A stretch of DNA of 10,115 bases from Clostridiales bacterium (GCA_018370615.1 JAGZAC010000043.1:1-10115); one strand, 5' to 3'; shown: positions 1 through 6,606, counted from the first letter of the stretch. Notes: generated from the sequence alone by a model not told the origin. A program made the numbers and translations.

Positions 1-571
1 AATGCGGCAAAGTTTCGCCCCTGGAAGAAATAGAGCTTTCATAAAACTTTGCATAGGTGTCCCCCATGCCAGCCCACATGTACCGATCCGGCGCCGCGGC
101 GAGGATCTGAGTATTGACAAATGCATGCGCCGGCGATCCCTCTAAAAAATACGGATGGGAAAAGGACCCGTCCGCGTGATACAAAATAGATACCGCCGTG
201 GTCGCCGCGCAGGTAGATGCAATGGTGGGAAAAGTGAAAACAGGCTTATCTGTTTGCTGGGCCAGTGCCTTGCAGGTATCCAGGGCTTTGCCTCCGCCCA
301 CAGCAAAAATCATATCTGCCTGAAGTACCTCTTCGCATGCCGCCAGTGCGGCAATATTTTCTTCCGACGCCTCTCCCCCATAGAAAAGAGCGGGCGGGGC
401 AGAAACCTCCTGCCCCATTGCATCGCGGATGCTCTGCTCCGCAGCGGCAAGGGCACGACGGCCGCCGATGATCACGGCACGCCGCCCCGCCCTTTTACAA
501 ATACTCGGAATTTTATCAAACGCATTTGCTCCCACTGTATAAGATGGAAGTGTTATGGAATAATCCGTCAT
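1..571 (-). CDS. iron-containing alcohol dehydrogenase family protein, glycerol dehydrogenase-like (3' part missing)
   Basis: This is the N-terminal 190 codons of a metal-dependent NAD(P)-linked alcohol or polyol dehydrogenase; the rest lies beyond the left edge. The start is ATG at 569-571, preceded on the minus strand by a GGAGG ribosome binding site (about 581-586). The nucleotide-binding part is clear: VGGGKALDTCKA at residues 91-102, then PTIASTCAATTAVSILY at 115-131. GMGD at 168-171 supplies the Asp that, in glycerol dehydrogenases, is the first of the three metal ligands; the two His ligands would lie outside the window. The family (glycerol dehydrogenase, glycerol-1-phosphate dehydrogenase-like) is secure, but the substrate cannot be told from this part. 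It starts 31 bases after the stop of the dockerin gene, with no terminator between, so it is probably the second gene of that transcript. Confidence 0.88.
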   Translation of the reverse strand, partial: MTDYSITLPSYTVGANAFDKIPSICKRAGRRAVIIGGRRALAAAEQSIRDAMGQEVSAPPALFYGGEASEENIAALAACEEVLQADMIFAVGGGKALDTCKALAQQTDKPVFTFPTIASTCAATTAVSILYHADGSFSHPYFLEGSPAHAFVNTQILAAAPDRYMWAGMGDTYAKFYESSISSRGETLPH

Positions 572-602
572 ATTTACATACCCTCCAAGGTATATTGAAA
601 CA

Positions 603-3600
603 TCAGGGGATTTGATACACGGCTGAAATTTTATCTACCAAAATAAACCGATGATACGTTACATCCAGCATCGTCAATATTCCATCACCGTCTATATCCG
701 CATAGGGTGCGGTCATATTTCCGGCAGCGGTGCGAACTAGAACCACATAATCTTCCAAATTCAGCATACCGTCTCCGTTCACATCTCCCAAAACGGACGC
801 ACCGACCACAGTCGTTTGGCTGCGAATTTGAAACGCCCCCGGCAAGCCGTCCGACAGCGTCCCAGATTGCTGCACCGACGTGATATACTGCTCCCTGGGT
901 TCCTGCGCCGACACACCGGAGAAGAACAGCTTAACATATGTTCTCGTATCGATGGACTGGGGCAGCTGTATGCGGACATACCCTACACCGTCCATCACAC
1001 TGGTTTCCACCTGCACGCCGCTGGCATTGGAGCTAGAGCTGTGGAACGCTAGAAGAGCGGGATCATACTGCAAAATATAAGTATATTCCGAAAGGGCGGC
1101 AACCCTATTAAAGGAAACATATACCGTCAAAAAGTCAGCGTTGACCGTCTCATAAATGCTCATTTCCGTGAGCGCGTCCTCTGCATCAAGCACAAAGGTC
1201 CCCGTATACCCACATATTTCACAGGTGTACGTATACAGGCAGTCTCCGTTTTCGTCCAGTCCAGTATACACAGCGCTGCAGGACTGAGTATATCCGTGCT
1301 CCGTCTCATACACCGCATACAGCACTGCACTGCCGCCGGTATAAACATCTCCCGGCTGATAAACAATCTCTCCGCCAGCCTCTACGGCCCATCCAAGGAA
1401 GGGATAACACCCGCCATCAGGCACTGCATCCGGGATATATACCGTCTCTCCCTCTCTGAATTTAACCTCTTCAGGTCCTCCTGTTCCCGCTCCGACGCTG
1501 AAGGACAGCCGGTTGTATGGTTCCGTATACCGGGCATATAAGGTCACGTTTCCAGTAAAATCTGAAATGGTTTCAGCTGTGATCTCAATGCCCTCTGCCG
1601 TATACCAGCCGACAAATTCCACATCTGCAAGCACAGGCACCGGCAGTGTTCCAATTGGTTCTCCGTGATATGCCTGTACTGTATCGGTTTTCGCCCACTC
1701 CTCAGGGGAATATACCGTCACCAGCAGCGAAGCTCCAACCGTCACATAATCGCCGAGTTGCACATTTTCCTGCAACCACCAGGCTCCGTCGCCGTGTCCG
1801 GACAAAACCATACATCCCACCGGGATACTAGTATTCCCAACTCCGTATCCGGGTGCCGCTATCACCTTTCCGTTCATATCCAGCACAAACTCGATCCCGT
1901 ATGAATTTGTGTTGGTAGTGGCACCGTATGCAGGTGTGTAAACGACCAGGGAATTTTCCCCACGGCCCACATCCATACCGCTGGCTTTCCTCTCAGCCTT
2001 TGCATTTCTCTCCAGGGACCCTTCTCCCGGATCCAAGGTGATCGCTGCCGTAATTCTCTCCCAGCCGGCAGTCAGCGTCAACCCGCCTACCGGCATTACA
2101 GTATTTTCCGCAGCTTTTGTTCCGTCAGGTAAATACCAGCCAGCAAATGTATAATGCTCTCTTGCGGCAGCAGGCAGAGCGCCTATCGCATCCCCTTCCT
2201 GTATCTGCTTTCCAAGAACAGCATATGTCTCTCCGGAGTCGCATATGACGATCTTCTCAGCATCATAGGCAACATAATCTCCCACCTGCACATTTTGTAT
2301 AAGCCAGAAGGACATCTCGTTGTGTCCTGACAAAACAAATCCCCCTTCGGGTATTGTGCTGTTTCCAACACCATAAGACGTAACAGCACTGACGCGACCG
2401 TCCGCCTCTACGACGGCCTCAGAGCCGTAAACATTTGTCCCGGTAGTGTTTCCCTCGGTGAATATGACCAATTGATCCTGTCCCCGGCCGGCGTCTATTC
2501 CATCGATTGCCTGCCAGAATGCGCCGTCTATTGTTCCGCCGCCGATATCATAGGAGACAAGCCAGCTTTGCAGTTCTCTCCAGTGGGCGTACAAAGTAGT
2601 ACAAACATTTTCCGTATAGATTGTATCTGCCGTCACCAGGGTGCCTCCGTCTGATGCAGTGTACCATCCCTCAAACACATATCCCTCTCGCACAGGAGTG
2701 GGAAGCGTGCCGACTGCTTGCCCTGCCGTCACTCCTTTGCCAGAGGATAAATAAGCTTCGTAGGTGTGGTATACACTGACAGTTTGATTGACAGGGTCCA
2801 GGGAAACATAGTCTCCCACATTTATGGAATAAACCCATGAAAACATGGCACCGATGCCGGATACAACAAAACCGTTCTCGGGAATAGACATATTTCCATT
2901 GCCATAGTCCGCAAAGGCAATTACTCTGCCGGAGGCATCTACAGCGGCCTCGCATCCGTAACTGTTGGTACCTGTACTGGAGCCCTGGGCGGAAGTAAAG
3001 ATTGACAGTGCATCTGACGGGCGTCCCGCGTTATAGTTTGTATAGGTTGCGGTAGCTGCTGCTCCGGAGGAGAAGCTGCCGCCAGCGGGATCGAAATGCA
3101 GCCGTGAGGGAATACTGCCGCTCACATAGGAACAATAGCCCAGATGCAGCCATCCGATGCTGCTCTCTCCCCATGTTGCGCCGTTCACCATGACTTTTGA
3201 TGTAATCAGCACTGCAGAGCCGCCGGAAAGCGACGCCTGAACCGGATAAGCCGTGCCAGGACCGGAGCGCACATTCAGCGTAGTGCCATCGTTGACTCTC
3301 CATATCTCGCGGCCCTCCGTGAGAGAAGCTGTATCCCAGTTCAACAATATCGCATAATTATACACCTTATTGCGTCTAACTTCATACCTTCCGGCAACTG
3401 AATCGTCTAGTGCAGCACGATGCGCTACATCTAGGGTAATAGCGCTGTAGTCTCCTCCGACAAGATCCGCAGCCGCATTGATCACCCTGCGGGCACCGCC
3501 AGCGCCACATTGATTCTCCAAATCTGCAAGATATACCAGTGCACTGGGGCTTGTAATTCCGTATCCCATGCTGCGGGTTATGTATGCGGAAATATCGTTT

Positions 3601-4022
3601 GCTGCCAGATCGTCCTGGGCCGCTTTGCCTTCACTTGTCACCAGCAGCGAAGAAATTCTGGAAGCTTCATCGTCTGTCAGCGTTCTGCTTGTCCATCCGC
3701 TGGAGCTGGTGGTAGTAATTTCATTGTACAGGGCGCTGCCTAGAATATTCTGCGCCTGGGTCGGATTTGCCGCCGCGATGGTCTGCAGTAGACCAAGTGC
3801 CCGGTTTCCGTGCCACTGGATCCATCCGACACTGAGAGCGCCGTTGTCGTCCTTATTGACAGAACCATACGCTCCCTCGTTTTGCTGAATAATATCCATC
3901 GCCGCCTGCAGTATATCGTCAAAGCCGACGGAAACAGCGTTTGCTGCAGGTACTATGTACATCGTAAGCACCAGCACAGCGGCCAGCACACCACATAACA
4001 TCTTTTTCAATACTCGAGACAT
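603..4022 (-). CDS. secreted multidomain protein: lysozyme-like domain, SH3b, triplicated NSYG/GDYV domain, InlB-like repeats, cohesin-like domain, dockerin
   Basis: The protein has 1139 residues. Residues 1-29 are a signal peptide (basic start, hydrophobic core, AANA cleavage site). Residues 33-230 resemble lysozyme-fold enzymes: E49, then D58/D59-N-G, SVGWIQW (64-70) and GNR. The cell-wall hydrolase assignment is inferred. SH3b follows at about 238-302 (LNVRSGPG at 249-256). Three related domains lie at 333-406, 512-584 and 686-760, alternating with InlB-like repeats ending in GW..LYAxW/Y (about 438-481, 613-654, 791-832, 863-905). A Cys knuckle (C915, C928, C934, C937) leads to a cohesin-like beta domain (about 953-1068, LQYDPALLAF). 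A type I dockerin with two canonical calcium loops (D1080/N1082/D1084/N1088/D1091 and D1109/D1111/D1113/T1117/D1120) ends the protein. There is no LPXTG motif, so surface attachment may go through the dockerin or SH3b. The start is supported by AAAGG 6 bases upstream. Its exact target is unknown. Confidence 0.9.
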   Translation of the reverse strand: MSRVLKKMLCGVLAAVLVLTMYIVPAANAVSVGFDDILQAAMDIIQQNEGAYGSVNKDDNGALSVGWIQWHGNRALGLLQTIAAANPTQAQNILGSALYNEITTTSSSGWTSRTLTDDEASRISSLLVTSEGKAAQDDLAANDISAYITRSMGYGITSPSALVYLADLENQCGAGGARRVINAAADLVGGDYSAITLDVAHRAALDDSVAGRYEVRRNKVYNYAILLNWDTASLTEGREIWRVNDGTTLNVRSGPGTAYPVQASLSGGSAVLITSKVMVNGATWGESSIGWLHLGYCSYVSGSIPSRLHFDPAGGSFSSGAAATATYTNYNAGRPSDALSIFTSAQGSSTGTNSYGCEAAVDASGRVIAFADYGNGNMSIPENGFVVSGIGAMFSWVYSINVGDYVSLDPVNQTVSVYHTYEAYLSSGKGVTAGQAVGTLPTPVREGYVFEGWYTASDGGTLVTADTIYTENVCTTLYAHWRELQSWLVSYDIGGGTIDGAFWQAIDGIDAGRGQDQLVIFTEGNTTGTNVYGSEAVVEADGRVSAVTSYGVGNSTIPEGGFVLSGHNEMSFWLIQNVQVGDYVAYDAEKIVICDSGETYAVLGKQIQEGDAIGALPAAAREHYTFAGWYLPDGTKAAENTVMPVGGLTLTAGWERITAAITLDPGEGSLERNAKAERKASGMDVGRGENSLVVYTPAYGATTNTNSYGIEFVLDMNGKVIAAPGYGVGNTSIPVGCMVLSGHGDGAWWLQENVQLGDYVTVGASLLVTVYSPEEWAKTDTVQAYHGEPIGTLPVPVLADVEFVGWYTAEGIEITAETISDFTGNVTLYARYTEPYNRLSFSVGAGTGGPEEVKFREGETVYIPDAVPDGGCYPFLGWAVEAGGEIVYQPGDVYTGGSAVLYAVYETEHGYTQSCSAVYTGLDENGDCLYTYTCEICGYTGTFVLDAEDALTEMSIYETVNADFLTVYVSFNRVAALSEYTYILQYDPALLAFHSSSSNASGVQVETSVMDGVGYVRIQLPQSIDTRTYVKLFFSGVSAQEPREQYITSVQQSGTLSDGLPGAFQIRSQTTVVGASVLGDVNGDGMLNLEDYVVLVRTAAGNMTAPYADIDGDGILTMLDVTYHRFILVDKISAVYQIP
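1743..3026 (-). repeat. three tandem copies of a ~74-residue domain inside the dockerin protein
   Basis: The copies are at 2805-3026, 2271-2489 and 1743-1967 (residues 333-406, 512-584, 686-760). Each follows one pattern: GR..(D/N).L.(I/V)(F/Y)T, then T.TN.YG.E, a short D/N-G-(R/K)-V strand, YG.GN..IP..G, (F/M)V(L/V)SG, and finally N(V)..GDYV. Each is followed by a charged linker and an InlB-like GW repeat, so the real repeating unit is about 175 residues. The copies are clearly diverged, so this is old duplication, not recent DNA expansion. From memory, the pattern matches an accessory beta domain that occurs singly in front of secreted glycosidase-like domains of Firmicutes; that match was not checked. 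Confidence 0.8.
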
Positions 4023-4078
4023 TTTGCACCTTTCCTTTATTCACACTTTATTTCACCAATTAACGACAATACAGCTTT

Positions 4079-4107
4079 ATTATAAAAGGAGACGCGCAAA
4101 AAGTCAA
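4079..4107 (-). promoter_or_regulatory. sigma-A promoter of the dockerin-protein gene
   Basis: Read on the minus strand, the -35 is TTGACT (4102-4107) and the -10 is TATAAT (4079-4084), 17 bases apart. That is one mismatch from full consensus. Transcription would start near 4072, giving a leader of about 50 nt before the ATG at 4022. It lies back to back with the rpmG promoter; 52 bases separate the two -35 boxes. Confidence 0.85.
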
Positions 4108-4159
4108 CAATGCCGAGAATACTAGTGATAGAAAAATCCGCAGAATAAGAAAAAATCTA

Positions 4160-4188
4160 TTGACAAAAATGGGGGAAAATGCTATAAT
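4160..4188 (+). promoter_or_regulatory. consensus sigma-A promoter of the rpmG-secE-nusG-rplK-rplA operon
   Basis: TTGACA (4160-4165) and TATAAT (4183-4188) are separated by exactly 17 bases, a perfect match to the housekeeping sigma-factor consensus. The expected start is near 4195, about 125 nt upstream of rpmG. No other convincing promoter was found inside the operon. Such strength fits genes for abundant ribosomal proteins. Confidence 0.92.
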
Positions 4189-4195
4189 GGCTTTA

Positions 4196-4310
4196 CCTCT
4201 GATGGAGGGTTCTTTTTTTGTGCGTTTTTTGCACAGAATCAGGTAGCCCCGGGAGGGAGGTACTGGCAAGAGCCAAAATTCACGGGCAGCATGCCCGAAT
4301 TCACAGGAGG
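4196..4310 (+). promoter_or_regulatory. structured 5' leader of rpmG (candidate regulatory RNA)
   Basis: This is about 115 nt of non-coding leader with several possible helices. The first is a CCTCT/GGAGG hairpin at 4196-4208, followed by a T-rich run. An alternative pairs CTGA and TTCT of that 5' part with AGAA and TCAG near 4243-4251, around a GTGC/GCAC hairpin. A small TGGC-AAGA-GCCA hairpin lies near 4264-4275. The strongest is CGGGCA-GCA-TGCCCG at 4283-4297, which ends only 7 bases before the AGGAGGTG ribosome binding site (4305-4312). A direct repeat AATTCAC (4277-4283 and 4298-4304) flanks that last hairpin. The mutually exclusive pairings suggest a switch, but no known leader family was recognised. 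Confidence 0.4.
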
Positions 4311-4318
4311 TGCCGAAC

Positions 4319-4468
4319 ATGAGAGTTAAAATCACTCTCGCATGCAGTGAGTGCAAACAGCGGAACTATGACACCAAGAAGAACAAGAAAAACGATCCGG
4401 ACAGACTTGAAATGAACAAGTACTGCCGTTTCTGCCGCAAGCACACTCTGCACAAAGAAACAAAGTAA
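4319..4468 (+). CDS. rpmG: 50S ribosomal protein bL33
   Basis: This 49-residue protein reads MRVKITLACSECK... to ...HTLHKETK. It is a structural protein of the large ribosomal subunit, near the E site. Both CxxC pairs are present (C9/C12 and C36/C39), so this is the zinc-binding C+ type; many Firmicutes also keep a cysteine-free paralogue used when zinc is scarce. The start is fixed by a strong AGGAGGTG 6 bases upstream and by the conserved N-terminus. It is the first gene of the operon and ends 12 bases before secE. The rpmG-secE-nusG order is common in Firmicutes. Confidence 0.96.
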   Translation: MRVKITLACSECKQRNYDTKKNKKNDPDRLEMNKYCRFCRKHTLHKETK

Positions 4469-4480
4469 AGGAGTAAAGCA

Positions 4481-4765
4481 ATGGCTGAAAACGAAAAAAA
4501 GGAAGCCGGTTTGGAAGAAACAAAATCTGAAAAACCTGCGAAGGCCCAAAAGGCAAAAAGTAAAAAGCCCTCGCTTGGCTCCCGCATCATCGCTTGGTTT
4601 CGCAGCGTAAAAGCGGAAATGAAAAAAATCGTATGGGCTTCTTTTAAGTCTGTACGGTCCAACACCCTTATGGTAGCTGTGGTGGTGCTTGTTTTTGCCG
4701 CAGCCATCGGAATCGTAGATTTTATCTTCTCCAAGTTTATCTACGTTTTAGGTATTCTGATTTAA
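4481..4765 (+). CDS. secE: preprotein translocase subunit SecE
   Basis: This 94-residue protein is the small essential subunit that clamps SecY in the SecYEG protein-export channel of the cytoplasmic membrane. The first 33 residues are a Lys/Glu-rich, probably disordered tail. Next come the amphipathic segment F40-RSVKAEMKKIVWAS (the conserved E-x-K-K-(I/V)-x-W signature, W52) and one transmembrane helix at about 61-83. This is the single-helix form normal for Gram-positive bacteria. AAGGAG (4468-4473) sits 7 bases before the ATG and overlaps the rpmG stop, suggesting translational coupling. No tRNA-Trp gene lies between rpmG and secE, although some Firmicutes carry one there. Confidence 0.95.
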   Translation: MAENEKKEAGLEETKSEKPAKAQKAKSKKPSLGSRIIAWFRSVKAEMKKIVWASFKSVRSNTLMVAVVVLVFAAAIGIVDFIFSKFIYVLGILI

Positions 4766-4778
4766 CGGGGCAAACGGC

Positions 4779-5327
4779 ATGAGCGATATTAATGAAATGA
4801 ATGCCGGCATGCGCTGGTATGTAGCCCATACCTATTCCGGTTATGAAAACAAGGTAAAAGCAAATCTGGAGAAAATCGTCGAAAACAGAGGCATGCAGGA
4901 TATGATTACAGATGTCCGCATTCCCATGGAAATCGTCACTGAAGGCGAGGGAGACGAAGCAACCCAGACGGAATCCAAGCTTTTGCCGGCATATGTTCTG
5001 GTCAGGATGATTATGTGCGATGAAACCTGGCACATCGTGCGGGGCATTCGCGGCGTAACTGGTTTTGTGGGTCCTGGATCCAAGCCTGTCCCCCTTACCG
5101 ATGAGGAAGTGGAATCCCTGCTGGGAGAAGAAGCGCATGTTGCCGCGCAGGCTTCCTTTGAAATCGGCGATATGGTGGAAATCATCGGGGGAATCTTTAC
5201 CGGGTACAGTGGGCGGCTTTCTGAAATCTCTGCCGATGGCAGCGAGGTGACTGTCGTCGTCTCCACTGTGGGACGGGACATGCCCATCAAAGCATCTGTA
5301 AACGAAATCCGGCGCAGCGCACAGTAA
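4779..5327 (+). CDS. nusG: transcription termination/antitermination factor NusG
   Basis: This 182-residue protein binds the RNA polymerase clamp and modulates pausing, and its KOW domain contacts partner factors. The NGN domain spans about 11-118 (RWYVAHTYSGYENKVKANL, then YVLVRM at 72-77 and TGFVG at 94-98). The C-terminal KOW domain is at about 127-180 (IGDMVEIIGG, then VSTVGRD). The length is normal. Two usually conserved spots differ: F-P-G-Y is L-P-A-Y (69-72), and the KOW G-P-F is G-I-F (138-140). The ATG at 4779 has only a weak GGGG ribosome binding site overlapping the secE stop region, so coupling to secE translation is likely. Met7 or Met11 are possible alternative starts but have no better site. 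Confidence 0.95.
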   Translation: MSDINEMNAGMRWYVAHTYSGYENKVKANLEKIVENRGMQDMITDVRIPMEIVTEGEGDEATQTESKLLPAYVLVRMIMCDETWHIVRGIRGVTGFVGPGSKPVPLTDEEVESLLGEEAHVAAQASFEIGDMVEIIGGIFTGYSGRLSEISADGSEVTVVVSTVGRDMPIKASVNEIRRSAQ

Positions 5328-5354
5328 GCCGGAGGGATTTTCTGTGCATTTCAG

Positions 5355-5400
5355 ACTGTGCTTTTCGGTGCAGTTTGGTATAACGCCTACAAGGCGTATA
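5355..5400 (+). promoter_or_regulatory. two hairpins in the nusG-rplK spacer
   Basis: ACTGTGC/GGTGCAGT at 5355-5374 can form a 7-bp helix (with two G-U pairs) and a 6-nt loop. TATAACGCC/GGCGTATA at 5379-5400 can form a second helix with one bulged A. Neither is followed by a T-run, so they do not look like terminators. They may help fold the leader upstream of the L1-binding element, or protect the rplK transcript after processing. Confidence 0.4.
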
Positions 5401-5445
5401 TTGTGGGAGGAAGAAAATTTCACAATCTTCCGTCTAAACCACACA
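5401..5445 (+). promoter_or_regulatory. probable L1-binding translational operator of rplK-rplA (23S rRNA mimic)
   Basis: The RNA can form an outer helix UGUGG (5402-5406) with CCACA (5439-5443), and an inner helix GGAAGA (5409-5414) with UCUUCC (5426-5431). Between them is an asymmetric loop: GA on the 5' side and GUCUAAA on the 3' side. The 5' strand GUGGGAGG is the same string found at the L1 site in 23S rRNA, where the other strand likewise carries G...AAA before ACCAC. The archaeal L1 mRNA site has the same GA-against-GAGAAA loop. L1 is known to repress its own mRNA at such mimics. The element ends just before the GGAGG of rplK (5447-5451), ideal for blocking translation initiation. Identification rests on comparison from memory. 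Confidence 0.72.
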
Positions 5446-5460
5446 TGGAGGTTATAAGTT

Positions 5461-5886
5461 ATGGCTAAAAAGATTATTGGCTACATTAAGCTGCAGCTTC
5501 CTGCAGGCAAAGCAACCCCGCAGCCCCCTGTGGGCCCGGCGCTGGGTGCGTACGGCGTGGCAATCGCCAACTTTACAAAAGAATTCAATGAAAGAACCAA
5601 AAATGACATTGGTTTGATTATCCCGGTGGTTATTACCGTCTATGCAGACCGGTCCTTCTCCTTTATCACAAAGACTCCTCCCGCACCTGTTTTGATCAAA
5701 AAGGCCTGCGGTATTGAAACAGCCTCTGCTACTCCCAACAAAACCAAGGTAGCAACGATCACCAAAGAACAAATCAGACAGATTGCCGAAACCAAAATGC
5801 CCGACCTGAACGCAGGTTCTATTGAGGCGGCAATGCGTATGATCGCAGGCACCGCACGCTCCATGGGCGTGACAGTAGAGGAATAA
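5461..5886 (+). CDS. rplK: 50S ribosomal protein uL11
   Basis: This 141-residue protein is part of the GTPase-associated centre; it binds 23S rRNA helices 43-44 with L10. The N-terminal domain (1-70) carries PPVGPALG (22-29), and the C-terminal RNA-binding domain has the expected FITKTPPAPVLIKKA, PNKTKVATIT and GTARSMGV motifs. The length is normal. The segment after PPVGPALG is unusual: the near-universal G-Q-(H/Q)-G-V-N-I reads G-A-Y-G-V-A-I (29-35). GGAGG lies 9 bases before the ATG, just after the L1-operator helix. rplA follows after 15 bases, so control at this start would regulate both proteins by coupling. Confidence 0.97.
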   Translation: MAKKIIGYIKLQLPAGKATPQPPVGPALGAYGVAIANFTKEFNERTKNDIGLIIPVVITVYADRSFSFITKTPPAPVLIKKACGIETASATPNKTKVATITKEQIRQIAETKMPDLNAGSIEAAMRMIAGTARSMGVTVEE

Positions 5887-5901
5887 GGGAGGTAGCTAGA
5901 A

Positions 5902-6594
5902 ATGTTTAAGGGTAAAAAGTATAAAGAAAGCGCAGCAATGATCGACCGCGCAAAAGCATACGATCCAGACGAAGCTATCAAGCTGGTATGTGAAACATCG
6001 AAAGCTAAGTTTGACGAGACCATTGAATTGCATATTCGCTTGGGCGTCGACTCCCGTCACGCTGACCAGCAGGTCAGAGGTGCGGTTGTACTTCCCAATG
6101 GAACTGGTAAAACTGTCCGCACTCTGGTTTTTGCCAAAGGTGACAATGCAAAGGCCGCACAGGATGCCGGTGCTGATTACGTAGGAGATACCGACCTGGT
6201 AGAAAAAATCCAGAAGGAAAACTGGTTCGAGTTTGACGTGGTTATTGCAACACCGGACATGATGGGAACCATCGGCCGTCTGGGTAAAGTTCTCGGTCCC
6301 AAGGGATTGATGCCGAACCCCAAAGCCGGTACCGTTACTACGGACGTAGCAAGAGCCGTTACAGAAGCAAAGGCCGGTAAAATTGAGTACCGTCTGGACA
6401 AAACCAACATTATCCACTGCCCCATCGGCAAAGCTTCTTTCGGCGCCCAAAAGCTTCAGGAGAACTTTGAAACACTGATGGGCGCGGTCATCAAAGCAAG
6501 ACCTGCTGCCGCAAAGGGTCAGTATATCAAAAGCTGCGTTGTAGCATCCACAATGGGCCCTGGTATCAAGGTAAATGCAGCAAAAATTGGTTAA
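5902..6594 (+). CDS. rplA: 50S ribosomal protein uL1
   Basis: This 230-residue protein forms the mobile L1 stalk that guides deacylated tRNA out of the E site, and in many bacteria it also represses its own L11-L1 mRNA. The family's signature is present: the N-terminal ELHIRLGVDSRHADQQVRG (42-60), GKVLGPKGLMPNPKAGTVT (128-146) and the C-terminal STMGPGIKVN. The length is typical. GGGAGG (5887-5892) overlaps the end of rplK and sits 9 bases before the ATG. It is the last gene before a strong terminator; rplJ and rplL, which often follow, are not here. Confidence 0.97.
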   Translation: MFKGKKYKESAAMIDRAKAYDPDEAIKLVCETSKAKFDETIELHIRLGVDSRHADQQVRGAVVLPNGTGKTVRTLVFAKGDNAKAAQDAGADYVGDTDLVEKIQKENWFEFDVVIATPDMMGTIGRLGKVLGPKGLMPNPKAGTVTTDVARAVTEAKAGKIEYRLDKTNIIHCPIGKASFGAQKLQENFETLMGAVIKARPAAAKGQYIKSCVVASTMGPGIKVNAAKIG

Positions 6595-6606
6595 ATAGTC
6601 AAATAG

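Noticed and set aside
155..598. Plus-strand open frame (147 codons)
   Set aside because: It is opposite the dehydrogenase, whose motifs are unmistakable on the minus strand.
4196..4220. Hairpin plus T-run as an intrinsic terminator before rpmG
   Set aside because: The stem is only about 5 bp and the T-run is spaced off it; kept only as part of a possible switch.
4277..4283. AAATTCACG shared by the rpmG and hpf leaders
   Set aside because: A 9-base match is expected many times by chance in 10 kb, and the surrounding structure differs.
4469..4480. tRNA-Trp gene between rpmG and secE
   Set aside because: Some Firmicutes have one there, but only 12 bases separate the genes here.
4737..5444. 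Long minus-strand open frame (235 codons) opposite nusG and the L11 leader
   Set aside because: It lies antisense to a clear nusG, has no family resemblance, and arises from codon bias of the real gene.
5896..6450. Minus-strand open frame opposite rplA
   Set aside because: It is a shadow of the highly conserved L1 gene; no start signals.
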